DNA of 64,000 nucleotides from Clostridia bacterium (GTDB taxonomy: Bacteria > Bacillota > Clostridia > UBA1381), in the NCBI GenBank assembly GCA_017621875.1, contig JAGASE010000001.1, positions 372,001 through 436,000 of the forward strand. The letters are read 5' to 3'. This document shows, piece after piece, positions 33,350 through 41,743 of this stretch. A model generated the notes under the pieces. The model had not been told where the DNA came from, did not search any database, and was given only the letters and a program-made list of their open reading frames with translations. Position numbers and translations under genes: made by a program. The number at the start of each line of letters is the position of its first letter. Position 1 is the first letter of the stretch.

Positions 33350-35254
33350 ATGAATAATCAAAATGAATTCAAGCCTTATATTCCGGCGGAAAAGGTGACT
33401 GCCGAAATCACAGTTACCTCCATAATAATGGGTATAATTCTTGCCGTAGTATTTGGTGCAGCAAACGCTTATCTGGGGTTGAGAGTCGGTATGACGGTTT
33501 CCGCATCGATTCCTGCCGCAGTTATAGCAATGGGAGTTATCCGCGTGCTTATGCGTAAAAACTCCATTCTTGAAAGCAATATTGTCCAGACTGTAGGCTC
33601 TGCGGGAGAATCTCTTGCCGCAGGTGCGATTTTTACCCTGCCTGCACTGTTTTTATGGGCGGCAGAGGGAAAGATGGACAAGCCCGGAATTGTTGAAATC
33701 ACACTTATCGCACTTATCGGTGGTCTTTTGGGTGTGTTCTTCATGGTTCCTTTGCGTAATGCACTTATCGTAAAAGAACACGGCGTGCTGCCGTATCCTG
33801 AGGGTACAGCATGTGCAGAGGTTCTTTTGGCAGGTGAAAAGGGCGGTGCAAATGCGTCTACGGTATTTGCAGGTATGGGCTTTGCAGCTCTGTTTAAGTT
33901 TATAATAGACGGCTTAAAGCTTGTTGCAGGCGAAATTTCGCTTAGCATTAAGGGCTATGCCGGTGAAATCGGAACACAGATTTATCCTGCTGTAATGAGC
34001 GTGGGTTATATCTGCGGAGCAAGAATTTCATCGTATATGTTCGCCGGCGGCGTGCTTAGCTGGATGGTTCTTATTCCTTTAATTGTACTTTTCGGTGCTG
34101 ATATTATCCTTTATCCGGGAGATGCACCGATAAGCGAAATGTATGCATTAGGCGGTGCCAGTGCCATCTGGAGCTCCTACATAAGATATATAGGAGCAGG
34201 TGCATTGGCGGCAGGCGGTATTATAAGCCTTATAAAATCTCTGCCTTTAATCGTTAAAACCTTTGCAGGTGCAATGAAGAGCATGAGCGGCACGAAGGGT
34301 GCAACAGGCGAGCGTACTGCAAGGGATATAAGCATGAAGGTTGTGCTTGGTTCAATCGCTGTTCTGACACTTCTTGTATGGCTTGTTCCTGCAATCCCTG
34401 TTACACTTTTGGGTGCTGTGATTGTAGTTGTGTTCGGCTTCTTCTTTGCAACGGTTTCATCACGTATGGTGGGACTTGTGGGAAGCAGCAATAACCCGGT
34501 TTCGGGTATGGCTATTGCAACGCTTTTGGTTTCGACACTGATTTTGAAGCTTACAGGAAGCGTCGGAGTTGTTGGTATGAGCAGTGCTATTGCTATCGGC
34601 TCAATTATATGTATCGTTTCGGCAATCGCCGGAGATACCTCGCAGGATTTGAAAACGGGATACTTGCTTGGTGCAACGCCTAAAAAGCAACAGATTGGCG
34701 AGGTTGTGGGCGTAATCGCGGCAGCCTTTGCTATCGGCGGAACGCTTTATCTTTTAGACAGTGCGTGGGGCTTTGGCTTAGAGCAGCTGGGAGCACCGCA
34801 GGCAACCCTGATGAAGCTTATTGTAGAAGGTGTTATGGAGGGAAATCTTCCGTGGGCACTTGTTTTCACAGGCGTATTTATTGCGGTTATGGCAGAGATT
34901 GTCGGCATACCTGTTCTGCCTTTTGCGATAGGTATTTATCTGCCGGTACAGCTTAACGCTTGTATTATGGTGGGCGGACTTATTCGTTTGGCTGTTGAGA
35001 AGACGAAGAAAAAGGAAGAGGAGAAAACAGCTATTGTAAATGACGGTATTCTTTTCTGCTCGGGAATGATTGCAGGAGAAGGTCTTATAGGTATCGTCCT
35101 TGCACTTTTGGCGGTATTCGGTATAGATTCGGTTATTGACCTTTCGGCAAGATTGGGAATACCTGCAGCTGTTTCAAACATCGGCGGTCTGGTGCTGTTC
35201 GGCATAATTATACTGACAGTACTGAAGTTCTCGGTTTGGAAAAAGCGTAAATAA
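33350..35254 (+). CDS. OPT family oligopeptide transporter
   Basis: A 634-residue membrane protein with about fifteen transmembrane segments, proton-coupled uptake of peptides or metal-chelate compounds in the OPT (oligopeptide transporter) superfamily. The opening AEITVTSIIMGIILAVVFGA with AYLGLRVGMTVSASIP, and the NIVQTVGSAGES motif in the next helices, are typical of the bacterial branch. RBS GGAGAAG precedes ATG at 33350, with a small GCCGC hairpin in the leader. A PqqD-like gene begins 4 bases after the stop, so the two are coupled. The substrate is unknown; nearby PepD would fit peptide use. Confidence 0.93.
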   Translation: MNNQNEFKPYIPAEKVTAEITVTSIIMGIILAVVFGAANAYLGLRVGMTVSASIPAAVIAMGVIRVLMRKNSILESNIVQTVGSAGESLAAGAIFTLPALFLWAAEGKMDKPGIVEITLIALIGGLLGVFFMVPLRNALIVKEHGVLPYPEGTACAEVLLAGEKGGANASTVFAGMGFAALFKFIIDGLKLVAGEISLSIKGYAGEIGTQIYPAVMSVGYICGARISSYMFAGGVLSWMVLIPLIVLFGADIILYPGDAPISEMYALGGASAIWSSYIRYIGAGALAAGGIISLIKSLPLIVKTFAGAMKSMSGTKGATGERTARDISMKVVLGSIAVLTLLVWLVPAIPVTLLGAVIVVVFGFFFATVSSRMVGLVGSSNNPVSGMAIATLLVSTLILKLTGSVGVVGMSSAIAIGSIICIVSAIAGDTSQDLKTGYLLGATPKKQQIGEVVGVIAAAFAIGGTLYLLDSAWGFGLEQLGAPQATLMKLIVEGVMEGNLPWALVFTGVFIAVMAEIVGIPVLPFAIGIYLPVQLNACIMVGGLIRLAVEKTKKKEEEKTAIVNDGILFCSGMIAGEGLIGIVLALLAVFGIDSVIDLSARLGIPAAVSNIGGLVLFGIIILTVLKFSVWKKRK

Positions 35255-35257
35255 GCT

Positions 35258-35608
35258 ATGAAGAATAAAAATGCAAAATCGGAAAATTATCTTGAGCGTA
35301 TTCCTGTGCGGCGGGGTGATATCAAATGGTCTTGCGGTGCGGAAGGTATAGTAACGCTTGAGATAGAAAATAAGGGTGTTTTTAACCGCATTGCCCAAAA
35401 GCTTTTAAAAAAGCCGAAAATAAGCTATGTTCATCTTGATGAAATGGGAAGCTTTGTATGGCCGATAATAGATGGAGAAAAAACGATTATCGACCTGGGA
35501 AAGGCTGTCGAAGGACAGTTTGGCGAAAAAGCAAATCCGCTTTATGAAAGATTAGCAAAGTATTTCAGGATTTTGGAAAGCTACGGATTTATAGAGTGGA
35601 AAAAATAA
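35258..35608 (+). CDS. PqqD-like (RiPP recognition element) small protein
   Basis: A 116-residue protein similar to PqqD and other RRE folds: an N-terminal beta region with RRGDIKWSCGAEGIVTLEIENKG, the conserved LDEMGSFVWPIIDGEKTIIDLG segment in the middle, and helices ending in FRILESYGFIEW. PqqD-like proteins bind leader peptides of ribosomally made peptides, normally beside a radical SAM enzyme. Here there is none; the only partner is the OPT transporter 4 bases upstream. A role in presenting a peptide or regulating the transporter is inference. Ends at a terminator. Confidence 0.8.
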   Translation: MKNKNAKSENYLERIPVRRGDIKWSCGAEGIVTLEIENKGVFNRIAQKLLKKPKISYVHLDEMGSFVWPIIDGEKTIIDLGKAVEGQFGEKANPLYERLAKYFRILESYGFIEWKK

Positions 35609-35640
35609 CAAAAGCCGCATTGTATGCGGCTTTTGTTTTG
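35607..35640 (+). terminator. Terminator of the OPT operon
   Basis: AACAAAAGCCGCAT (35607-35620) and ATGCGGCTTTTGTT (35624-35637) form a perfect stem followed by TT. Confidence 0.88.
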
Positions 35641-35766
35641 CAGTTTTTGCCGAATGGAAAATAATATTACCGCATAATAATTTTGTTCTTAAAAAATTTA
35701 CAATTTTTAGCGAAAAAAACTTGCAAAATAGGAATATGTATGCTATAATAAAAAAGATGTGAAAAT

Positions 35767-35854
35767 GGAGAGGTGGCCGAGTGGCCGAAGGCGCAACATT
35801 GGAAATGTTGTGAGGGTAACACCTCCGTGAGTTCGAATCTCATCCTCTCCTCCA
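35767..35854 (+). tRNA. tRNA-Ser (anticodon GGA)
   Basis: Acceptor arms GGAGAGG and CCTCTCC pair, with T and encoded CCA at the end. The anticodon stem CAACA/TGTTG encloses TTGGAAA giving anticodon GGA; a long variable arm (GAGGGTAACACCTC) marks a class II tRNA, and the T loop is TTCGAAT. Reads UCC/UCU. A TATAAT lies about 20 bases upstream. Confidence 0.95.
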
Positions 35855-36029
35855 AATTGCATTGCAGGCTGCAGGGTTTGGGTATTGCCCGGCGGCTTGC
35901 AGATAAAGTGCAAAAATATATCTTGTGCATATAATCAAGGGTTTTTCCCATTGGTATATGCTCTTTTTTTCTATATAAAGCCGCTCTTGCGGCAAAAACA
36001 AAAGTTTTATAAAGAAAGGGGCGAGCGTT

Positions 36030-37781
36030 ATGATAAAGCGTCTTGCAAAATGCGTCAGAGAATATAAGGCTGCTTCGATTCTCACGCTGATTTTTATTGT
36101 CGGTGAGGCAATATTGGAAACATTTATACCGTTTATTACAGCAGATTTGGTAAACCGAATAAAAAACGGAACCGACATGACGGAAATTTTAAAAACAGGT
36201 CTTCTTCTTGCCGTAATGGCGTGCATTTCCTTAGCCTGCGGCGGTATTGCGGGCTTCACCTGTGCAAAGGCGTCTACCGGATTTGCAAAAAATCTCAGAA
36301 AGGATATGCTGTATAAAATACAGAGCTTCACCTTTCACAATATTGATAAATTTTCGTCATCATCACTGGTTACGCGTATGACGACCGACGTAACCAACGT
36401 TCAGATGTCGTTTATGATGATTATTCGTACCGCAATCCGAAGCCCTCTGATGCTGATTTTTTCTATTGTTATGGCATATGTGATGGGCGGAGCTCTTGCA
36501 ACAGCGTTTGTTGTGGTTATCCCGGTTCTTGCGTTCGGACTTTATATGGTGAGCCGTAAGGCGATGCCGGCATTCAGACGAGTTTTCAAAAAGTATGACC
36601 GCTTAAATGAATCCATTGAGGAAAATGTCCGTGCAATGCGTGTTGTAAAGGGCTTTTCGCGAGAGGAATATGAAAAGAAAAAGTTTGGTGATGCTGCCGA
36701 GGATATTTGCGGTGACTTTACTCGTGCCGAAAGAATTGTTGCACTCAACACTCCGCTTATGCAGCTGTGTATGAACTTCAACATGGTATTTGTTCTTTTT
36801 ATCGGCTCGAAGATGACCATTGAAAGCATGGGAACGACTGTTGACGTAGGACAGATTTCTGCCATGCTTACATACGGCATGCAGATACTTATGTCACTTA
36901 TGATGCTGTCTATGATTTACGTCATGATAACAATGTCAGCAGAATCGGCAAAGCGTATATGCGAGGTTTTAGATGAAGTTCCGTCACTTTCTGAGGCAGA
37001 AAATCCCGTAAGAGAAATCAAGGACGGCTCGATAGATTTTAACGATGTAAGCTTCAAATATTCAAAGACTGCAAAGAAAAATGCACTGTCCGATATAAAT
37101 ATTCATATAAAATCGGGAATGACAGTGGGCATAATCGGCGGAACAGGCTCGGGAAAATCCTCGCTTGTGCAGCTTATTCCGCGTCTTTATGACGTAACCG
37201 AGGGAAATGTGCAGGTTGGCGGAATTGATGTAAAGGAATACGATGTAAAGCTGCTTCGCGACTCGGTTGCGATGGTTTTGCAGAAAAATCTGCTTTTCTC
37301 GGGAACGATAAAGGAAAACCTGCGTTGGGGTAATGAAAATGCAACCGACCAAGAGCTGATTGAGGCATGCCGTCTGGCACAGGCAGATGAATTTGTAAGT
37401 ATCTTCCCTGACGGTTATGATACTAAGATAGAACAGGGTGGAACAAATGTTTCGGGCGGACAGAAGCAGCGTCTTTGTATCGCACGTGCACTTTTAAAAA
37501 AGCCCAAAATACTTATTCTGGACGACTCTACAAGTGCGGTCGATACAAAAACCGATTCGCTTATCCGCAAGGGCTTTAAGGAATATATTCCCGAAACGAC
37601 AAAAATTATAATTGCACAGCGAGTATCCTCTGTAGAGGACGCAGATATGATTATAGTGATGGAAAACGGCAGGATTGCCGATTGCGGAACGCACGGTGAG
37701 CTTTTGGAACGCTGTGATATTTACTGCGAAATTTACAAGCAGCAGACGAACGGAGGTGACAGCGATGAAGCAAATGAATAA
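36030..37781 (+). CDS. Heterodimeric ABC exporter, half with non-canonical ATPase site
   Basis: A 583-residue half-transporter: six transmembrane helices (residues 1-310) fused to an ATPase domain. Walker A is GGTGSGKSS and the signature VSGGQKQR, but Walker B ends ILILDDSTSAVD, with Asp in place of the catalytic Glu. This is the pattern of the degenerate partner in heterodimeric exporters such as TM287/288. It is translationally coupled to the second half, which starts 17 bases before this stop. AAAGGGGCG precedes ATG at 36030. Likely substrate is a drug, lipid or peptide; not determinable. Confidence 0.92.
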   Translation: MIKRLAKCVREYKAASILTLIFIVGEAILETFIPFITADLVNRIKNGTDMTEILKTGLLLAVMACISLACGGIAGFTCAKASTGFAKNLRKDMLYKIQSFTFHNIDKFSSSSLVTRMTTDVTNVQMSFMMIIRTAIRSPLMLIFSIVMAYVMGGALATAFVVVIPVLAFGLYMVSRKAMPAFRRVFKKYDRLNESIEENVRAMRVVKGFSREEYEKKKFGDAAEDICGDFTRAERIVALNTPLMQLCMNFNMVFVLFIGSKMTIESMGTTVDVGQISAMLTYGMQILMSLMMLSMIYVMITMSAESAKRICEVLDEVPSLSEAENPVREIKDGSIDFNDVSFKYSKTAKKNALSDINIHIKSGMTVGIIGGTGSGKSSLVQLIPRLYDVTEGNVQVGGIDVKEYDVKLLRDSVAMVLQKNLLFSGTIKENLRWGNENATDQELIEACRLAQADEFVSIFPDGYDTKIEQGGTNVSGGQKQRLCIARALLKKPKILILDDSTSAVDTKTDSLIRKGFKEYIPETTKIIIAQRVSSVEDADMIIVMENGRIADCGTHGELLERCDIYCEIYKQQTNGGDSDEANE

Positions 37782-39675
37782 CATGCCTCGCAAAAAGGCA
37801 AATCCGAAAACCTTCGGAAGAGTAATTAAGCTGCTTTACAGCTATTATCCGAAGCTTCTTCCGCTGACAGCCTTTTGTATTCTTTTTTCATCGGCGTCGG
37901 CGGCTGTTCCGGATTTGCTTATTCAGCAGATAATTGCGGTAATAGAAAAATGGTATAAAACAGGTGACTGGGCATCGGCATATCCCGAAATACTGCCTAA
38001 AATCCTGTTCCTTATAGGACTTTATGTTGTGTCGCTTGCGGCGGTGATTGTCTATACTCAGTTTATGGCGTATATTACCCAAGGCTTTTTAAACAAGCTT
38101 CGCTGTACCATGTTTGACGGAATGCAAAATTTGCCTATACGCTTTTTTGACACACACAAGCATGGCGATATAATGAGCTATTACACAAATGATATCGACA
38201 CGCTTCGTCAGCTTGTTTCACAGTCTCTGCCTGCACTTATCAGAGCAGGAGCGGTTGTAATATGCGTGCTTGGCATAATGCTGTACTTCAGCGTGTGGAT
38301 GACGCTTATAGTACTTGCCGGCGTTGCGGTAATAATGCTGGTTTCCAAAAAAGTTGGAGGCGGCTCGGCAAAGTATTTTATACGTCAGCAAAAGTCTTTG
38401 GGACGTGCCGAGGGCTTTATACAGGAAATGATGAACGGACAGAAGGTAATCAAGGTTTTCTGCCACGAAGAAGAATGTAAGGCAGACTTTGATAAGATAA
38501 ACGATGCACTTTGCGAGGATAGCTGCAAGGCTCATGCTTATGCGAATATTTTGGGACCGATAATACAGAATATCGGAAATATCCTGTACGTGCTTGTAGC
38601 AGTGGCAGGCGGACTGTTTTTGATATCCGACGTACCGAACGTGGGATTTTCCGGAATGGCGTTTTCAATAAGTATTGTTGTCCCGTTCCTTAATATGACA
38701 AAGCAGTTTACGGGAAATGTAAATCAGCTTACACAGCAGATAAACTCTATAGTAATGGGTATGGCAGGTGCTGAGAGAATTTTTGCACTTATGGACGAGG
38801 CTGCAGAGGCTGATGACGGATATGTAACACTTGTTAATGCAGAGATTGACGAAAACGGAAATGTGAAGGAGACTCCGAAGCATACCGGAAAGTGGGCATG
38901 GAAGCATCCGCATGGTGACGGAACAATTACCTATACACCGCTTTGCGGCGACGTTCGACTTTTTGACGTTGACTTCGGATATGTTGAAGGAAAAACCGTA
39001 CTGCATAATGTTTCGGTATACGCAGAGCCGGGACAGAAGGTGGCATTTGTCGGTGCGACAGGTGCAGGAAAGACTACCATCACGAATCTTATCAACAGAT
39101 TTTACGATATTGCCGACGGAAAAATCCGCTATGACGGCATAAATATAAATAAGATTAAAAAATCCGATTTGCGTAGGTCTTTGGGAATTGTTCTTCAGGA
39201 AACAAATCTGTTTACGGGAACTGTAATGGAGAATATCCGCTACGGAAATCTTGAAGCAACCGATGAGGAATGTATAAATGCTGCTATTTTAGCAGGTGCG
39301 GACGATTTTATAACGCGTCTTCCGAACGGATATGATACCGAGCTTACCAATAACGGAGCAAATCTGTCACAGGGACAGCGTCAGCTTATTGCTATTGCGA
39401 GAGCTGCGGTTGCCGACCCGCCTGTTATGATAATGGACGAGGCAACATCAAGCATTGATACCAGAACGGAGTCGATTGTTCAACGCGGTATGGATCAGCT
39501 TATGAAGGGCAGAACGGTGTTTGTAATTGCACACAGACTGTCTACCGTTAAAAATTCCGATGTTATTATGGTGCTGGAAAACGGAAGCATTATCGAACGC
39601 GGAACGCATGATGAGCTTATCGCCCAAAAGGGTAAATATTATCAGCTCTACACTGGTGCATTTGAGCTTGAATAA
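37765..39675 (+). CDS. Heterodimeric ABC exporter, canonical half
   Basis: A 636-residue half-transporter with an N-terminal membrane domain and an ATPase domain whose motifs are complete: Walker A GATGAGKTT, signature LSQGQRQL, Walker B VMIMDEATSSID with the catalytic Glu, and switch His in IAHRLST. It has about 50 extra residues between the two domains (around 380-430, KETPKHTGKWAWKHPHGDG), an insertion seen in some clostridial exporters. ATG 37765 follows GGAGG at 37752-37756; longer in-frame starts overlap deep into the first gene and lack a site. It pairs with the preceding gene. Confidence 0.92.
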   Translation: MKQMNNMPRKKANPKTFGRVIKLLYSYYPKLLPLTAFCILFSSASAAVPDLLIQQIIAVIEKWYKTGDWASAYPEILPKILFLIGLYVVSLAAVIVYTQFMAYITQGFLNKLRCTMFDGMQNLPIRFFDTHKHGDIMSYYTNDIDTLRQLVSQSLPALIRAGAVVICVLGIMLYFSVWMTLIVLAGVAVIMLVSKKVGGGSAKYFIRQQKSLGRAEGFIQEMMNGQKVIKVFCHEEECKADFDKINDALCEDSCKAHAYANILGPIIQNIGNILYVLVAVAGGLFLISDVPNVGFSGMAFSISIVVPFLNMTKQFTGNVNQLTQQINSIVMGMAGAERIFALMDEAAEADDGYVTLVNAEIDENGNVKETPKHTGKWAWKHPHGDGTITYTPLCGDVRLFDVDFGYVEGKTVLHNVSVYAEPGQKVAFVGATGAGKTTITNLINRFYDIADGKIRYDGININKIKKSDLRRSLGIVLQETNLFTGTVMENIRYGNLEATDEECINAAILAGADDFITRLPNGYDTELTNNGANLSQGQRQLIAIARAAVADPPVMIMDEATSSIDTRTESIVQRGMDQLMKGRTVFVIAHRLSTVKNSDVIMVLENGSIIERGTHDELIAQKGKYYQLYTGAFELE

Positions 39676-39680
39676 AGTTA

Positions 39681-39713
39681 AGGGACTGCTGCTTAACGCG
39701 ACAGTCCCTTTTT
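39681..39713 (+). terminator. Terminator of the ABC exporter operon
   Basis: AGGGACTG (39681-39688) pairs with CAGTCCCT (39702-39709), followed by TTTTT. Confidence 0.85.
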
Positions 39714-39726
39714 GCGTGCGAAAAAA

Positions 39727-39891
39727 TTAATCCTCGTCACAGCAGCGGTCTTCGCGGCGGTTCTCGCGACGGTCTTCACGACGCTCCTCGCGGCATTCTT
39801 CGCGACGATTTTCGCGACGCTCCTCACAGCGGTTTTCGTAGCATCTACGGCAGCAACAGCAACAGCAGCAACGCCTTCTGAAAAAGAACAT
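39727..39891 (-). CDS. 54-residue poly-cysteine, Arg/Glu-repeat microprotein
   Basis: On the minus strand ATG at 39889-39891 follows a near-perfect GGAGGTGA 6 bases away and the frame ends with TAA at 39727-39729. The product opens MFFFRRR, then seven consecutive Cys, then RRCYENRCEE and a run of RREN/RREE/RRED-type four-residue units, ending RCCDED. It has twelve cysteines and about 35% Arg+Glu. I recognise no family. The cysteine block could bind metal or cross-link; the charged tail should be helical. It converges on the exporter terminator and is divergent from the M14 peptidase. Too short for routine gene calling, and a longer antisense frame masks it. Confidence 0.75.
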   Translation of the reverse strand: MFFFRRRCCCCCCCRRCYENRCEERRENRREECREERREDRRENRREDRCCDED

Positions 39892-40057
39892 ATATCTCAC
39901 CTCCCGTTATGTAACGAAAGTCCGCTGTATTGTTATATTATTCCGAAGTGCGGATATATGTGAGAGACATAATTGCTGTTTTAGCCTTAAAAGCTGTCCT
40001 TTCTGTGCTTTTTCTTTTTTTGTGGGCATATAAATTATATAGAAAGGAGGGCGACAA

Positions 40058-40936
40058 ATGGGCTACGATTATAAGCAGCTGAGAGAGGATATGGACAGAT
40101 TTTTGGGAAGATTTCCGTTTGCACAAAACAGTATCATAGGCTACAGCGTGATGAAAAATCCGATACATTGTATTAAAATAGGTGATGGAGATACAAAAAT
40201 TTTTATAAATTGTGCACATCATGGGCTTGAGTACCTGACATCGGCATTTATCATGAGATTTTTAAGGGAATATGCCGCGGCGATAAAGTGCGGCGGTGAT
40301 TTTTTCGGATATAACGCGGCAGACCTCAGAAGACAAATAACGCTTTATGTAGTGCCAATGGTAAATCCTGATGGCGTAGATATCGCTGTGAACGGACTGG
40401 ATATAACCAACCCGTATCATCAAAGGCTGATAAGCCTTGTAGGGATTCACAGCTTTAACAGGGTGTGGCAGGCAAATGCGAGAGGTGTTGATATAAATCA
40501 TAACTATAATGCGGGCTGGCGTGTTGTAAAAACAAAGCCGTCGCCTACGCAGTATTCGGGACCGTATTCGGAAAGCGAGCCTGAAACTAAGGCAATAGTG
40601 GATTTTATACGCAAAGAAAAATTTGACCTTTTGATAGCGTTTCATTCGCAGGGAGGCGAAATCTATTACGATTTTGACGGAATGGTTGCGGAAAATTCAC
40701 GAGTGCTTGCGGAAAAAATGGCACAGGCAAGCGGATATGCAGTATGCACGCCTGTGGGGAGTGCAGCCTTTGGAGGCTGTAAGGACTGGTTTATAAAGGA
40801 ATTCGGAAAAGCGGGATTTACCGTAGAAATCGGTCATGGCAAAAACCCGCTGCCGATGGAGCAGCTTGATGAAATTTATGAAGAAAATGCACGGTTGATA
40901 CTTTCGTCCGTGGAGGAGCTACATGAACAGGCATAA
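40058..40936 (+). CDS. M14 family zinc carboxypeptidase (gamma-D-glutamyl-diamino acid peptidase-like)
   Basis: A 292-residue metallopeptidase. The zinc ligands lie in CAHHGLEY (H-x2-E) near residue 52 and in the later IAFHSQGGE; NPDGVD and RGVDINHNYNAGW give the substrate Arg/Asn, and FTVEIGHG the catalytic Glu. This matches bacterial M14 enzymes that cleave gamma-D-Glu-diaminopimelate bonds in cell-wall peptides, often linked with sporulation. There is no signal peptide or LysM domain, so it may act in the cytoplasm on recycled muropeptides. AAAGGAGGG precedes ATG at 40058. Confidence 0.92.
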   Translation: MGYDYKQLREDMDRFLGRFPFAQNSIIGYSVMKNPIHCIKIGDGDTKIFINCAHHGLEYLTSAFIMRFLREYAAAIKCGGDFFGYNAADLRRQITLYVVPMVNPDGVDIAVNGLDITNPYHQRLISLVGIHSFNRVWQANARGVDINHNYNAGWRVVKTKPSPTQYSGPYSESEPETKAIVDFIRKEKFDLLIAFHSQGGEIYYDFDGMVAENSRVLAEKMAQASGYAVCTPVGSAAFGGCKDWFIKEFGKAGFTVEIGHGKNPLPMEQLDEIYEENARLILSSVEELHEQA

Positions 40937-41608
40937 TATAACGGGCAGAAAAATTGCCGGAACGTAATTCATGATTTTGAGTTTGGTAAGTCCCAACATA
41001 TTAAATCCAAGACCGATAATTATAAGTGAACCGACACAGGTCATTTCAGCAATAACGCTGTCTGTTAAAAAAGGTGCCAGATAGTGTGCCAAAAGAACGA
41101 TTGAGCCTTGGTATACCAAAATCGGTGCTGATGCAAAAAGCACGCCGATACCGAGCGTTGACGCAAAAATTATCGATGAGGTGAAGTCTAAGAGCGATTT
41201 TGTGTAAATCATCTGATTATCACCTGTAAGCCCCGATTGGAGCGAGCCTATAATTGACATTGCACCTACGCAAAACAGAAGACTGGCATTTATAAAGCCC
41301 TCGGCAACCGAAACCCTGCTGCCGTCCTTTTTGAATTTATTTTGAAGGAAAAGCCCGAGGGTGTTAAGCTTGCCGTCGAGGTCCAAAAGCTCGCCGATTA
41401 CAGTTCCCACGGCCATTGATATGATTGTGATAAGTTGATTTTCTCCCTTTAAAATTCCGGTAATTCCGATTAAAAGGGTGCAGAGACCAAGTGCCTTCAT
41501 AAGCGAATCGGACAGATGCTTAGGGAAGCGTGAATTTAAAATAAGCCCAAGCGAGCCGCCGGCAACAACAGCCGCCATATTGACAAATGTACCTAATAAA
41601 CCAATCAT
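40919..41608 (-). CDS. DUF554 family membrane protein
   Basis: A 229-residue protein with six or seven membrane helices belonging to the DUF554 (YdfK/YqgA-like) family: it starts LLGTFVNMAAVVAGGSLGLIL and contains VGTVIGELLDLDGKLNTLG and LFCVGAMSIIGSLQSGL. The function is not known; a transport role is usually assumed. It converges with the M14 peptidase, overlapping its end by 18 bases. A GGAGAGG ribosome site precedes ATG 41608 on the minus strand. Confidence 0.9.
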   Translation of the reverse strand: MIGLLGTFVNMAAVVAGGSLGLILNSRFPKHLSDSLMKALGLCTLLIGITGILKGENQLITIISMAVGTVIGELLDLDGKLNTLGLFLQNKFKKDGSRVSVAEGFINASLLFCVGAMSIIGSLQSGLTGDNQMIYTKSLLDFTSSIIFASTLGIGVLFASAPILVYQGSIVLLAHYLAPFLTDSVIAEMTCVGSLIIIGLGFNMLGLTKLKIMNYVPAIFLPVILCLFM

Positions 41609-41743
41609 AGTAATCCTCTCCGTTTTCTTTCGATTTTAACATATTTAAGATAAAATGTAAATATATTCAAATATCTTATTGAGTATTTTTTAATAATGTG
41701 TTATACTAATTATTAATACTGAAAGGAAACGGAGGGGAGAGCC

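Noticed and set aside
39712-39963. 83-residue Ala/Thr-rich open frame on the plus strand
   Set aside because: It runs antisense to the poly-cysteine gene, overlaps the exporter terminator, and has no ribosome site; its composition is the mirror of the Arg/Cys codons on the other strand.
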